A stretch of DNA of 64,000 bases from Paracoccaceae bacterium (GCA_027489375.1 JAIXZW010000005.1:1-64000); one strand, 5' to 3'. Positions 43,454-52,771 are shown, counted from the first letter of the stretch. Numbers and translations: made by a program. Notes: generated by a model from the letters alone, not told the origin.

Positions 43454-44302
43454 TCAAATCCGGCGATAGGTTGTCACGCCCTCGGGCGCGAAATACGGGG
43501 CGGCCGGTCCGGTGACGCGTTCGGAATGGCCGATGTAAAGCCAGCCGCCGGGAACCAGCGCCTCGGCAAAGCGGGACCAGAGCCGTTCTTGCGTCGGCTT
43601 GTCGAAATAGATCACCACGTTTCGGCAGAAGATCACGTCGAACCGTCCGCGCATGGGCCAGGGACCGATCAGGTTGAGATGCCGGAAACGCAGGCTTGCG
43701 CGCAGGTCGGGCAGGACCGTGCCCTCGGCCGCCCCGAACAGAAGCCGCTGCCGGTCGGCGGACAGCGCGGCTTGCGCCTCGGCCCCGTAACGGCCCGCTT
43801 CGGCGGTGGCGAGCGCCTTGCGGTCCACATCGCTTGCCAGCACCCGCAGATCCAGCGTTCCCGCATCGGGGCAAAGGCGGCGCAGGGTTGCCGCGATGGA
43901 CCAGACCTCCTCGCCCGTCGAACAGGCCGAAGACCAGATCCGCACCCGCCCTCCCGCCCGCGCCCGGGCAACCAGCGGAGGAAGCGCGGTTTCGGCAAGA
44001 TGCCGGAAATGGTGCTCCTCGCGGAAAAAGCCGGTCACATTGGTCGTCACCGCCGAAACCAGTTCCTCGCGCTCGGCTGCAGCCGCGGTTTCATCCGCCC
44101 CGTCGGCCTGCGACAGCAGGGCGAGATAGTCGGAAAACCCGGCCAGACCCAAGGCCCGCAACCGCCCCAGAAGCCGCGATTGCAGCATCGGCCGCTTGCT
44201 GTCGGGCAGGGCGATGCCGGTCTCGCGCAGGATGATGGCGGCAAGGCCGCGGAACTCCGCCTCGTCCAGCGTCAGGTCGCGCCGGCGGTCGCCTGCGATC
44301 AT
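43454..44302 (-). CDS. cheR: Chemotaxis protein methyltransferase CheR
   Basis: The 282-residue S-adenosylmethionine-dependent enzyme methylates receptor glutamates. The N-terminal helical domain (residues 1-75), then TTNVTGFFREEHHF, the SAM-binding WSSACSTGEEVWSIA and FDVIFCRNVVIYFDKPTQ are all present. Length is normal. The start overlaps the cheW stop by 4 nt. Its tethering partner is likely the GWEEF tail of the receptor at 38596-41631. Confidence 0.95.
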   Translation of the reverse strand: MIAGDRRRDLTLDEAEFRGLAAIILRETGIALPDSKRPMLQSRLLGRLRALGLAGFSDYLALLSQADGADETAAAAEREELVSAVTTNVTGFFREEHHFRHLAETALPPLVARARAGGRVRIWSSACSTGEEVWSIAATLRRLCPDAGTLDLRVLASDVDRKALATAEAGRYGAEAQAALSADRQRLLFGAAEGTVLPDLRASLRFRHLNLIGPWPMRGRFDVIFCRNVVIYFDKPTQERLWSRFAEALVPGGWLYIGHSERVTGPAAPYFAPEGVTTYRRI

Positions 44303-44787
44303 GCCGCAAGCTCGGGGCCAAGGATCGCCGCGATGTCGAGCAGCCGCAGCAGCCGTCCCTGATGCACGACAAGCCCGCGCAGCACCGCACGCAGCTCGTC
44401 CGACGACAGGTCGGGCACGGGCTGGATGTCGGCGGCCGGAACCGACAGGATATCCGTCACCGTCTCCACCACCAGCCCCGTCACCTTTTCGCCAAGCGAG
44501 GTGACGATGATGACGTTGCGCTCGTCCTCGGCGATGGCGCTCAGCCCCAGACGGTCGGCAAGATCGACGATGGGTATGATCGCCCCGCGCAGGTTGATCA
44601 CCCCTTCGACAAAGGCGGGGGCATGCGGCAGGTTGGACGGCTTGGTCCATCCGCGGATTTCGCGCACACAGAGGATGTCGATGCAGAAATCCTGTCCGAG
44701 CGTGCGAAAGACCACGAATTCGCGCAATTCGGGTGTCGTCGCACCAAGGGCGCTCTCGGGGTGAAGGGGGCCGGTCGCGATGGTCAT
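44299..44787 (-). CDS. cheW: Chemotaxis coupling protein CheW
   Basis: The 162-residue protein links receptors to CheA. Family segments are REFVVFRTLGQDFCIDI, VREIRGW, VEGVINLRGAIIPIVDLADR and GLVVETVTDILSVPAADIQ. It has a short extra N terminus and a C-terminal extension (VHQGRLLRLLDIAAIL). It lies 3 nt after cheA and overlaps cheR. Confidence 0.95.
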   Translation of the reverse strand: MTIATGPLHPESALGATTPELREFVVFRTLGQDFCIDILCVREIRGWTKPSNLPHAPAFVEGVINLRGAIIPIVDLADRLGLSAIAEDERNVIIVTSLGEKVTGLVVETVTDILSVPAADIQPVPDLSSDELRAVLRGLVVHQGRLLRLLDIAAILGPELAA

Positions 44788-44790
44788 GGA

Positions 44791-46884
44791 TCACTCCGCT
44801 GCAATGGGGGGGCGGGCCGTTCCGGCAGGGGCCGGCGCGGCAGGGGGTTTGAGCAGGCTGCGGCCCGGCAGCAATTCGACGGGATCGAGGATCAGCGCCA
44901 CCGATCCGTCGCCAAGAACCGTCGCCGCGGCGATGCCGGGGATATGGCCGTAATTGTCCTCGAGGCTTTTGATCACGATCTGCCGCTGGTCGTGGATCGC
45001 ATCGACCAGCAGCGCCACCGTGTTCTTGTCGTCCCGCTCCACGACCACGCAGATGCGGCCGGCAAGATCGGCCGGCGCATCCCGAAAGCCGAGCGCCGCC
45101 CCGACGTCGATCACCGGCAGGCAGATGCCGCGCAATTCGACCACGGGGTCCATGGCGCCAAGCCGGTGCCCCGCCCCGCTTTCGGGGCGCAGCGTCTCGA
45201 CGATGCTGGCGACCGGCAGGATCAGCACCTGCCCTGCCGCCTCGACCACCATCCCGTCCATCACGGCCAGCGTGAGCGGCAGCGAGATCGTCAGTGCCGT
45301 CCCCTTCCCGGGTTGCGAGGCGATGGAAATCCGGCCGCCCAACGCCGTGATCTCGGACCGCAGCACATCCATCCCGACACCGCGCCCCGACAGCGACGAC
45401 ACCTCGGTCGCGGTCGAGAAGCCGGGCAGGAACAGCAGCGCATCCACCTCCGAAGGCGAAAGCTCCGCCGTGGCCGGAATCAGCCCCCGCTCCACGGCCA
45501 CCTGTCGCACGCGATCGCGGTTGATGCCGCCGCCATCGTCCGACAGGGTGATCACGATCCGCCCCGACCGGTGCGCCGCCTGTATCGTCACCACGCCGGT
45601 TTCGGTCTTGCCCGCCGCGCGCCGCGTCTCGGGCCTTTCGATGCCGTGATCGACCGCGTTCCTGACCATATGCGTCAAGGGATCGGCAAGCCGTTCGATG
45701 ATGGTGCGGTCGACCTCGGTCGTTTCGCCCTCGATCACCAGCCGCGCCTGTTTGCCCGCGACCGAGGCCGCCTCACGCAGGATGCGGTGCATGCGGTCGA
45801 ACAGCGGTTTCACCGGCTGGGCGCGGATCGCCATCACGCTGTCCTGTATCTGGCGCGAAAGCTGCTTCAACTGGTCAAGGCTGCGCTCGACATCCGTCTC
45901 GGCCCGCCTGCCGCTGCGCACGATCGCCTCGGCCAGCATGGCATGGTGGATCACCAGCTCGCCCGCCACGTTGACCAGCCGGTCCACGCGGTCCACATCG
46001 ACGCGGATCGTCGCACGCGGCGGGGCGGGCGGTTCGGCCCGCCCCTCGGGCCGCCCCTCGGGCCGCGTTTCGGCGGGCGCGGCCTGACGCGCCGGCGTGG
46101 CGGGCCTTGGCGCGGCTTCGGCCACGGGGGACACCTCCTCCCGCCCGGCAGGCGCGGCATCGGCGCCACCTTCGCGGATGGACAGGTCGCAATGTCCGGC
46201 GATGAAATCGAAGACGGCGCGCAGGTCGGCCTCGTCGCGGTCCGTCTCGAGCCGGACCCGCCAGCGCAAAAGGCATTGCGACGGATCGAACCCTTCGGTC
46301 AGCGCGCTTTGGTCCAGCGTCACCTCGGCCCTGCCCAGCGCGGCTAGATCGCGCAGCACCAGCGCCGGATCATGGCCTGCCGAGAACGCATCGGCATGGG
46401 GCGCGAAATCGACGGTGAACAGCTTTTCCGCCACCGGCAGCGGCGCGAATTCCATCGGCACGGCGGCAAAGGGCACCTCGATGCTGATGCGCTGGCTTGC
46501 CGCATCCTGCACGGCAAGCAACGCCTCGTGCGCCCGCTGCTGGACGGCCTGATCCAGCGGCGTCTCGGACCGTTCGGCATGGACCATATCGGCCAGATGA
46601 TAGCTTGCGTCGAGCAGCGCCGCGACCAGCACCGCATCCGCCGCCCGCTCGCCCGAGCGGAGGTCGTCGAGCAACGTCTCGAAGCTATGGGCAAAGCCGA
46701 CGAGATTGGCGAAGCCGAAGGCCGCCGCCCCGCCCTTGATCGAATGCACGGCGCGGAACACGGCATTCACCGTCTCGCCGCCGGAATCGCCCCCCTCGAT
46801 CCGGCGCAAACCGGCGTCGAGCGCGATGAGCAACTCCTCGGCCTCTTCGAAAAAGATCGCCCGCAGGTCGGTCGCCGGAGCCAT
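44791..46884 (-). CDS. cheA: Chemotaxis sensor histidine kinase CheA
   Basis: The 697-residue kinase has an N-terminal HPt domain with the phospho-accepting His47 (AVHSIKGGAAAFGF). A variable P2-like region and the dimerisation helices follow. The kinase core has an N box with HMVRNAVDHGIE, G1 LSDDGGGINRDRV and G2 GRGVGMDVLRSE. The C-terminal CheW-like domain follows. It should phosphorylate the two CheY-like proteins encoded either side. Start at ATG 46884 is 10 nt after the cheY stop. The long in-frame antisense reading on the plus strand is a GC-rich shadow. Confidence 0.96.
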   Translation of the reverse strand: MAPATDLRAIFFEEAEELLIALDAGLRRIEGGDSGGETVNAVFRAVHSIKGGAAAFGFANLVGFAHSFETLLDDLRSGERAADAVLVAALLDASYHLADMVHAERSETPLDQAVQQRAHEALLAVQDAASQRISIEVPFAAVPMEFAPLPVAEKLFTVDFAPHADAFSAGHDPALVLRDLAALGRAEVTLDQSALTEGFDPSQCLLRWRVRLETDRDEADLRAVFDFIAGHCDLSIREGGADAAPAGREEVSPVAEAAPRPATPARQAAPAETRPEGRPEGRAEPPAPPRATIRVDVDRVDRLVNVAGELVIHHAMLAEAIVRSGRRAETDVERSLDQLKQLSRQIQDSVMAIRAQPVKPLFDRMHRILREAASVAGKQARLVIEGETTEVDRTIIERLADPLTHMVRNAVDHGIERPETRRAAGKTETGVVTIQAAHRSGRIVITLSDDGGGINRDRVRQVAVERGLIPATAELSPSEVDALLFLPGFSTATEVSSLSGRGVGMDVLRSEITALGGRISIASQPGKGTALTISLPLTLAVMDGMVVEAAGQVLILPVASIVETLRPESGAGHRLGAMDPVVELRGICLPVIDVGAALGFRDAPADLAGRICVVVERDDKNTVALLVDAIHDQRQIVIKSLEDNYGHIPGIAAATVLGDGSVALILDPVELLPGRSLLKPPAAPAPAGTARPPIAAE

Positions 46885-46894
46885 ACGTGCCTCC

Positions 46895-47263
46895 CTATAC
46901 TGCGGCGACGCGGTGGATCGTGGCCACCAGCGACGCCTCGTCAAAGGGTTTGCTGATCCAACCCGTCGCCCCGATGGCCCTTGCGCGGTCCTTCAGCTTC
47001 TGCCCCGTCTCGGTGGTCAGGATCAGGATCGGCACCCGCGCCGCAGTATCTCCGCCCCGCACCGCCTCGATGAAGCCGAACCCGTCCATCCGCGGCATGT
47101 TGAGGTCGGTCACGATCAGATCCGGCGCCACCTCGGCCAGACGGTCGAGCGCGTCGAGGCCGTCTTCGGCAAGCGTCACGTCGAAACCCGCGCCCGACAG
47201 CGCCGCGTGCAGCATGCTGCGCATGGTCAGGCTGTCGTCCACGGCGAGAACGCGCAGGCTCAT
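46895..47263 (-). CDS. cheY: Chemotaxis response regulator CheY
   Basis: The 122-residue receiver has D9-D10, phospho-acceptor Asp53 (IVTDLNMPRMDG), Thr in LILTTETG and Lys in WISKPFD. It is closer to canonical CheY than the second regulator of the cluster. It overlaps the STAS gene upstream by 4 nt and precedes cheA. Confidence 0.93.
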   Translation of the reverse strand: MSLRVLAVDDSLTMRSMLHAALSGAGFDVTLAEDGLDALDRLAEVAPDLIVTDLNMPRMDGFGFIEAVRGGDTAARVPILILTTETGQKLKDRARAIGATGWISKPFDEASLVATIHRVAAV

Positions 47264-47517
47264 GCGGCACCCCCTTCCAGCAGGGATTCGGCCCCCGTGG
47301 CGGCAAGCGCCTCGCGCATCGCATCGGAGGGGTCGCGCAGTACGAGCGCGGCCCCCATTTCGGCGCGGGCGGCCAAAAGCACCTGAAGCGCCGCCGCCCC
47401 CAGATGCCGCACGCCCGACGCATCCAGCACGGCCCCCGGCCTGCCGCGCAATTCGGCCCGCAGCAGGGTCGCGGTTTCGACGGTCAATCGTGGCTCAAGC
47501 GTGAAAGAAGCGGGCAT
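47260..47517 (-). CDS. STAS-domain protein
   Basis: The 85-residue protein is a single STAS domain. It carries the conserved LDASGVRHLGAAALQVLLAA, where Ser34 is at the position phosphorylated in anti-sigma-factor antagonists. Similar stand-alone STAS proteins often head chemotaxis operons in alphaproteobacteria. Their partner is uncertain. Start at ATG 47517 fits the domain boundary. It is the first gene of the leftward chemotaxis operon and overlaps cheY by 4 nt. Confidence 0.85.
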   Translation of the reverse strand: MPASFTLEPRLTVETATLLRAELRGRPGAVLDASGVRHLGAAALQVLLAARAEMGAALVLRDPSDAMREALAATGAESLLEGGAA

Positions 47518-47798
47518 CGGCACCTCCAGACGGGAACGCGGTCCAGTTAGCAGCGATTCCCTGAAGGAAGGTTTAAGGATGCTCCACTTTCCGCAGCGGA
47601 AGCCGCGCCCATACCTTCGACACGGCCCACCCTCGCGGCACGCAACCCAACGCCTTGTAAAACCTTGGAAATCCCGCACGCCCCGCGCAAATCCCATACC
47701 AAAGTCACCCCATCAGACAGCAGGCATCCCTTAAGCCAGATGTCAAAATGATAGGGTGGGACTTAAAACGAGGGCACAGTCACCAAGATTGAAGGACG

Positions 47799-48041
47799 AT
47801 GGCGATGACCTTCTCATCCTACGCATCCCACGGCCCGCGCAACCTCTATGCCGCGCAGCGCATGGGCGTGACCTTCGTTCCCGAACAGCGTGACGTGCAT
47901 GCCAAGCGCCGCCTGACGAACCTGCTCGTCGCCGCCGCGCTGATCTTGGTGAATGTCGGCCTGATCGCCGCCCTTGCCCCCTCGGTCCTTCCGGCGCTGC
48001 ATCCTGTCGACCTTTCGGTCATGTCTGCCCCGCAGGAGTGA
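47799..48041 (+). CDS. Small single-pass membrane protein
   Basis: The 80-residue product has a polar N terminus (SHGPRNLYAAQRMGVTFVPE), a positively charged stretch (HAKRR) and one membrane helix (LLVAAALILVNVGLIAAL). A short outer tail follows. The family is not recognised. RBS AAGGACG lies just before the ATG at 47799; an ATG at 47805 is also possible. Its 3' end overlaps the luxR-type gene on the other strand by 23 bp. Confidence 0.65.
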   Translation: MAMTFSSYASHGPRNLYAAQRMGVTFVPEQRDVHAKRRLTNLLVAAALILVNVGLIAALAPSVLPALHPVDLSVMSAPQE

Positions 48042-48849
48042 TCCGTCCGGCGGCAAGCATCGGCAGCATCAGCGCGAACAGCTCCGCCTGCGATGTGATC
48101 GCACAGCGCGCATAAAGCTGGCGGCGAAAGACCTTTACCGTCTGCGCCGAAACCCCTAGGGACAGCGCGATCGACACCGTCGAATGCCCGCGCAGGATCA
48201 TCAGCGCCACCTCGGCCTGACGCCGCGACAGCCCGATCCCCCGTTGCGCCGCAGCCGCGATCAGCCCTGCGGCCACATCCCCCGCTGCGTCCCCCGAATC
48301 GCCGCCCGAAGCGCCCCCCGAATCACCGCCGCCCGCTATCCCCGACCAATGCCGTTCGGCCAGCGCCGCAGCGACCACGCCTGCCCCTTGGCAGGCCAGC
48401 CAGTCGCCCTGCGAAAACGGCTGCCCCGAAGCCGCATCCCGCCCGAGCGACAGCATCACCGTCACCCGTGGCGCGGGACGGGCCAGCAGGACGATCTCGT
48501 CCAGCAGCGTCGTCTCGCGGTAATATTCGTCGTGATAGCGGCTGCGCAAAAAGGCATCGGGCGCCACGTCGCGCAAACGGTAAGCCCCCGGTGCCGCCCC
48601 TTGCAGATGCAGCGCATGGAACGGGTCGAGCAGATAGGCCCCGCCCAGATAGCCCGCCTCCAGCCGTGCAAAGACCCGCTCCGTCCGCGCCTGCCGGAAC
48701 AGCACCTCCGGCGGCCCCTCGGCCCCGAAGGCAAGGCCCACCACCGAATCCGGCGCCGCAACCGTCTGAAGCCAGCGCAACAGGGCGGGCACGAAACCCG
48801 CGGCACCCAAAGCACGGATCGACGCGGCAAGGGCTTCGCTTTGTTCCAT
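48019..48849 (-). CDS. LuxR-family transcriptional regulator
   Basis: The 276-residue protein has a C-terminal LuxR/FixJ helix-turn-helix (about residues 205-262), with LSRRQAEVALMILRGHSTVS and ALSLGVSAQTVKVFRRQLYA. The N-terminal ~160 residues form an unassigned sensory domain. A low-complexity Gly/Ser/Asp linker lies between. It is divergent from the nitrilase and flavoenzyme genes and probably regulates them. The intergenic region contains an ACCCC-TTG-GGGGT inverted repeat. Confidence 0.85.
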   Translation of the reverse strand: MEQSEALAASIRALGAAGFVPALLRWLQTVAAPDSVVGLAFGAEGPPEVLFRQARTERVFARLEAGYLGGAYLLDPFHALHLQGAAPGAYRLRDVAPDAFLRSRYHDEYYRETTLLDEIVLLARPAPRVTVMLSLGRDAASGQPFSQGDWLACQGAGVVAAALAERHWSGIAGGGDSGGASGGDSGDAAGDVAAGLIAAAAQRGIGLSRRQAEVALMILRGHSTVSIALSLGVSAQTVKVFRRQLYARCAITSQAELFALMLPMLAAGRITPAGQT

Positions 48850-48864
48850 CCGCCCCCCACCATA

Positions 48865-48890
48865 ACCCCTTGGGGGTATATACCACCCAT
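48865..48890. promoter_or_regulatory. Inverted repeats in the luxR/nitrilase intergenic region
   Basis: ACCCC-TTG-GGGGT (48865-48877) is followed by the palindrome GGTATATACC (about 48875-48884). A related GGGGGTAT recurs near 48923-48930. These are candidate operators for the adjacent LuxR-type regulator; TATATA could also serve as a -10 box. Confidence 0.35.
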
Positions 48891-48954
48891 TCCCGCTTCC
48901 ATAGCCTTTTCAAGATGCCATCGGGGGTATGCCCCGCCAGTCAAAGGGTCCGCC

Positions 48955-49713
48955 ATGCGCCTCGCCGTCCTGCAATGCCCCTCGCCCGATGGCGATGACG
49001 AAGCCGCCTTCGCCACCCTTGCCGCCAACCTGACCGCCGCCGCCGCCGCAGGGGCCGCGATGCTCGTCGCGCCCGAAATCTACCTCCCCGGCTACAACCA
49101 GCCCGACATTCCCGCCCGCGCCCAAACCCGTGGCGGGCCGTGGCAGCAACGCCTTGCCGTCCTCTGCCGGACCACCGGCTGCGGGCTGACCATCGGTTAC
49201 GCCGAACGCGACGGCGACACCGTCTACAACGCTGCCGTCACCTTCGATGCCACGGGGGCCGAGCTTGCCCATTACCGCAAGGTCCAGCTTTTCGGCCCGC
49301 GCGAGAAATCCATCTACGCCGCAGGCGACAGCGTGGCGACCTTCGACCTCCACGGCATCCGCACCGGCCTTCTGATCTGCTACGATGTCGAATTCGCCCA
49401 CCTCCTCCGCGCGCTCGGCACCCAAGGGGCCGACCTCGTCCTCGTCCCCACGGCGAACCCCGAACCCAATGGCCACGTGAGCCGCCTCGTCGTGCCCGCC
49501 CATGCGATCAACCACTCGCTCACCATCGCCTACGCCAATTATTGCGGGGTCGAGGGCGACATCACCTATTGCGGCGGCTCCACCATCGCCGCCCCTGATG
49601 CGGCCATCCTCGGCTACGCCGGACCCGCCCCCGCGCTTCTGGTCGTGGACCTCTCGCGCCAACCCGACCCCGCGCTTCTGCAAACCCAAAGCGCCGATTA
49701 CCGTCCGGTCTGA
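48955..49713 (+). CDS. Carbon-nitrogen hydrolase (nitrilase/amidase superfamily)
   Basis: The 252-residue protein has the Glu-Lys-Cys triad of the nitrilase superfamily: E41 in VAPEIYLPGYN, K109 in HYRKVQLFG, C142 in LLICYDVEF. The size and motifs suit an aliphatic amidase or N-carbamoyl-type hydrolase more than a true nitrilase, but the substrate is not clear. It lies 3 nt before the TMADH-like gene and is divergent from luxR, so the two enzymes probably act in one amine or amide pathway. Confidence 0.85.
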   Translation: MRLAVLQCPSPDGDDEAAFATLAANLTAAAAAGAAMLVAPEIYLPGYNQPDIPARAQTRGGPWQQRLAVLCRTTGCGLTIGYAERDGDTVYNAAVTFDATGAELAHYRKVQLFGPREKSIYAAGDSVATFDLHGIRTGLLICYDVEFAHLLRALGTQGADLVLVPTANPEPNGHVSRLVVPAHAINHSLTIAYANYCGVEGDITYCGGSTIAAPDAAILGYAGPAPALLVVDLSRQPDPALLQTQSADYRPV

Positions 49714-49716
49714 TCC

Positions 49717-51807
49717 ATGAAAGACACCGCCCCCGGCCGCTACGACATCCTCTTCGAACCCGTCCGCATCGGCCCGAAGACGGCGAAGAACCGCTTCTAT
49801 CAGGTCCCCCATTGCAACGGCGGCGGCTACCGCGACCCTTCGGCGGTGGCCGAGATGCGCCGGACCAAGGCCCAAGGCGGCTGGGGCGTCATCTTCACCG
49901 AACAGACCGAGATTCACCCCACCTCGGAAATCACACCCTTCATCGAACAGCACCTCTGGGACGACCGCGACATTCCGGCCCTCGCCCGCATGGCCGAAGC
50001 GATGAAATCCCACGGCGCGCTTGCGGGCATCCAGCTTGCCTATTCCGGCATCAACGGCCCCAACCTCTACAGCCGCGAAGTCCCCCTTGCGGTCACGGGC
50101 GGCCCGATCCTCACCTTCACCTCGGACCCCGTCCAAGCCCGCACGATGGACCGCGAGGATATCCGCGACCTCCGCCGCTGGTTCCGCAACGCCTTCCGCC
50201 GCAGCCAGCAGGCGGGCTTCGACCTGATCTGCCTTTACGGCGCGCATGGCTTCGGCATCCTGCAACATTTCCTCTCCCGCGCCACCAACCACCGGACCGA
50301 CGAATACGGCGGTTCCCTCGAAAACCGCGCCCGCTTCCTGCGCGAGATCGTCGAAGACGCGCGCGAGGAAACCAGGGGCGAACTCGCCCTCTCCCTCCGC
50401 CTCTCGCTCCACGAAGGCGGCGCCTTCGGCTTCTCCAACGCGGAACTCCGCGATTTCATCGAAATGCACGGGTCGCTGCCCGACATCTGGGACCTTGCCA
50501 ACGGCACATGGGAGTCCTGCTCCGGCACCTCGCGCTTCAAACCCGAAGGCGCGCAGGAAGATCTTGTCGCGGGCATCAAATCCCTCACCCCCAAACCCGT
50601 GGTCGGCGTGGGCCGCTTCACCAGCCCCGACGCGATGGTCCGCCAGATCAGGGCGGGCATCCTCGACTTCATCGGTGCCGCCCGCCCCTCCATCGCCGAC
50701 CCCTTCCTGCCGAAAAAGATCGAGGAAGGCCGCGTCGAGGACATCCGCGAATGCATCGGCTGCAACATCTGCGTCTCGGGCGACATGACCCAAGGCATCA
50801 GCCGCTGCACCCAGAACACCGCCTTCATGGAAGAGTGGCGCAAAGGCTGGCACCCCGAACGCATGCAGCCCAAGGGCGCGTCCGCAAGCGTCCTCATCGT
50901 CGGCGCAGGCCCCGCAGGGCTGGAAGCGGCGCAGATCCTCGCCAAACGCGGCTACAACGTCACCCTCGCCGATGCTGCCGACCGGATGGGGGGCCGCGTC
51001 CTGCGCGAAGCGGCCCTTCCGGGCCTTTCGGCATGGAAGCGCGTGGCCGATTACCGCCTGGGCCAGCTTGGCCCCCTGCCCAACGCACAACTCTTCCCCG
51101 CCAGCCGCATGACGCCCGAAGACATCCTCGGCTTCGGCGCGGATCACGTCTGCATCGCCACCGGCGCGACATGGCGGCGCGACGCGGTCGCCCGCCTGCA
51201 CCTCCACCCGATCCCCACCGCGCCCGAAATGCCGGTCTTCACGCCCGACGACCTCATGTCAGGCCACCTCCCCCGTGGCCGCGTGGCGCTCTATGACGAC
51301 GACCATTTCTATATCGGCTCCGTCCTTGCCGAACTCCTGATCGCCAAGGGCTGCACGGTCGACTACATCACCCCCGCGGTGAAAATCGCCGAATGGGCCG
51401 ACAACACGCTGGAACAGGCCACCATCCAGCGCCGCCTGATGGAGCTTGGCGCAGCGCTCCACCTTTCCCGCGCGCCCGTCGCCATCGGACCGGCCGAAGT
51501 CACCCTCGCCTGTACATGGACAGGCCGCGAAACCACCCTGCCCGCCGATGCCGTGCTCATGGTCACATCGCGCACCCCCGACGACGCGCTCTACCACGCC
51601 ACCCGCGCGCTCGACTGGCAGGGCGCGGGCATCCGCAGCCTGAAACTGATCGGCGATGCCGCAGCCCCGGCCCCCATCGCATGGGCCACCTACGCAGGCC
51701 GCCGCTATGCCGAGGAACTCGACGCCCCCGACCGTGGCGACGCGCTCAGCTTCCGGCGCGAGATCGCGGAACTCCTGCCAGCCACACCGCTGACCCCACC
51801 GGCCTAA
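49717..51807 (+). CDS. Trimethylamine/dimethylamine dehydrogenase-like Fe-S flavoprotein
   Basis: The 696-residue enzyme has an N-terminal old-yellow-enzyme FMN barrel, a [4Fe-4S] motif (C346, C349, C352, C364) and C-terminal ADP/FAD domains (VLIVGAGPAGLEAAQIL). The opening NRFYQVPHC puts Cys33 at the position of the 6-S-cysteinyl-FMN cysteine of trimethylamine dehydrogenase (Cys30). Membership of the amine dehydrogenase branch is therefore more likely than 2,4-dienoyl-CoA reductase. The active-site residues for the exact amine cannot be assigned by eye. Electrons would leave through an electron-transfer flavoprotein, not encoded here. It forms an operon with the amidohydrolase upstream. Confidence 0.82.
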   Translation: MKDTAPGRYDILFEPVRIGPKTAKNRFYQVPHCNGGGYRDPSAVAEMRRTKAQGGWGVIFTEQTEIHPTSEITPFIEQHLWDDRDIPALARMAEAMKSHGALAGIQLAYSGINGPNLYSREVPLAVTGGPILTFTSDPVQARTMDREDIRDLRRWFRNAFRRSQQAGFDLICLYGAHGFGILQHFLSRATNHRTDEYGGSLENRARFLREIVEDAREETRGELALSLRLSLHEGGAFGFSNAELRDFIEMHGSLPDIWDLANGTWESCSGTSRFKPEGAQEDLVAGIKSLTPKPVVGVGRFTSPDAMVRQIRAGILDFIGAARPSIADPFLPKKIEEGRVEDIRECIGCNICVSGDMTQGISRCTQNTAFMEEWRKGWHPERMQPKGASASVLIVGAGPAGLEAAQILAKRGYNVTLADAADRMGGRVLREAALPGLSAWKRVADYRLGQLGPLPNAQLFPASRMTPEDILGFGADHVCIATGATWRRDAVARLHLHPIPTAPEMPVFTPDDLMSGHLPRGRVALYDDDHFYIGSVLAELLIAKGCTVDYITPAVKIAEWADNTLEQATIQRRLMELGAALHLSRAPVAIGPAEVTLACTWTGRETTLPADAVLMVTSRTPDDALYHATRALDWQGAGIRSLKLIGDAAAPAPIAWATYAGRRYAEELDAPDRGDALSFRREIAELLPATPLTPPA

Positions 51808-51878
51808 GGGGGGGCCGTCTGCCCCCCCGAGGCGCGTGCCGCGCCCCCCCCCCGAGGATATTTGTGCAAGCGTGAAAG
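51808..51878 (-). repeat. Dispersed intergenic palindromic repeat, copy 6
   Basis: Directly after the flavoenzyme stop codon. The hairpin GGGGGGC-CGTCT-GCCCCCC is followed on the plus strand by GAGGATATTTGTGCAAGCGTG, the reverse complement of the family head. Tail-out pair with copy 7. Confidence 0.7.
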
Positions 51879-51893
51879 CCGCAGACACTCCGC

Positions 51894-51968
51894 TCCTTCA
51901 CCTTGGCCAAAATACTCTCGGGGGGAAGGGCCGCGGAACGCGGACCGCGGGGGGCAGACGGCCCCCCG
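51894..51968 (+). repeat. Dispersed intergenic palindromic repeat, copy 7
   Basis: Head CCTTCACCTTGGCCAAAATA, then CTCTCGGGGGG. An insert containing its own CCGCGG-type stem follows, then GGGGGGC-AGAC-GGCCCCCC. It ends 21 bp before the dgkA stop. With copy 6 it separates two convergent genes. Confidence 0.7.
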
Positions 51969-51988
51969 CTTCGGCGCGGAAGAAGCCT

Positions 51989-52351
51989 TCAGCCGACCAG
52001 CACCGAAAGCCAGACCGCCCCCGCCGCGATCGCCGCCACCGCCACGGCAGCCGACCCGCAATCCTTGGCCTTCTTGGCGCGGGGGTCGATCCCGGGCGAG
52101 ATGAAATCCACCACCTCCTCGATCGCGGTGTTCAGCAATTCGGCCAGCAGGACCAGCAGCCCGAAGCCGATGACCAAGGCCCGCTCCGCGCCGCTCAGGT
52201 CCAGCGCCAGCGCCGCCGCGATGGAGAGGGCATTGGCCAGCGTCCATTGCCGCAGCGACTTCTCGCTGCCCCAGGCCGCGCACCACCCCTCCCACGACCA
52301 GAGCGCCGTCCTTCCGATCCGCCGCACCTCGGCCCCGATCCACGCGATCAT
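51989..52351 (-). CDS. dgkA: Diacylglycerol kinase
   Basis: The 120-residue inner-membrane enzyme phosphorylates diacylglycerol to phosphatidate. Three hydrophobic helices and the signature LLVLLAELLNTAIEEVVDFI followed by DPRAKKAKDCGSAAV are present. Length is standard for bacterial DgkA. It converges on the amine-dehydrogenase gene, with two repeat copies between. Confidence 0.93.
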   Translation of the reverse strand: MIAWIGAEVRRIGRTALWSWEGWCAAWGSEKSLRQWTLANALSIAAALALDLSGAERALVIGFGLLVLLAELLNTAIEEVVDFISPGIDPRAKKAKDCGSAAVAVAAIAAGAVWLSVLVG

Positions 52352-52384
52352 GCACCCTCCCGCACCCGTCCCCTCCGGGACACC

Positions 52385-52747
52385 CTAGCGAGGGGCGGCC
52401 AAGGCGTCGAGATAGGCGCGCACGCAGGTCACGACATGGGCGAAACGGTCCCCGCCCAGATGCACTCCGCCATACCAGCGCGTGACGACCACGACATGAT
52501 CGACCAGCCCTGCCCGCTCCAGCATGCGCAGGATCACCGCCCCTGCCCCCGCCTCGCCATCGTCGCCCTTGACGGGGCCGCCGTCGGTCAGAACCGCGGC
52601 CCATGTGTTATGCGTGGCCTTGGCGTATTTCTTCACGCGCTTCAGGTCGGCCAGAAACGCCTCGACCCCGGCCCGCCCCGCAACCGGCCCGCCGCTTGCC
52701 GCATAGCGCGAGCCGCGGTCGCGCACGACATCCTCGATCTGCAACAT
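52385..52747 (-). CDS. YigZ/IMPACT-like domain protein
   Basis: The 120-residue protein corresponds to the N-terminal half of the YigZ (UPF0029/IMPACT) family. [31 protein letters not shown] and [17 protein letters not shown] are diagnostic. Full YigZ proteins are about 205 residues, so the C-terminal domain is absent; this short form is also seen in relatives. The biochemical role is not settled. A 7-5-7 inverted repeat lies 25 bp upstream. Confidence 0.85.
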   Translation of the reverse strand: MLQIEDVVRDRGSRYAASGGPVAGRAGVEAFLADLKRVKKYAKATHNTWAAVLTDGGPVKGDDGEAGAGAVILRMLERAGLVDHVVVVTRWYGGVHLGGDRFAHVVTCVRAYLDALAAPR

Positions 52748-52771
52748 CGCGCGCCCTCCGACCCCGCCCAA

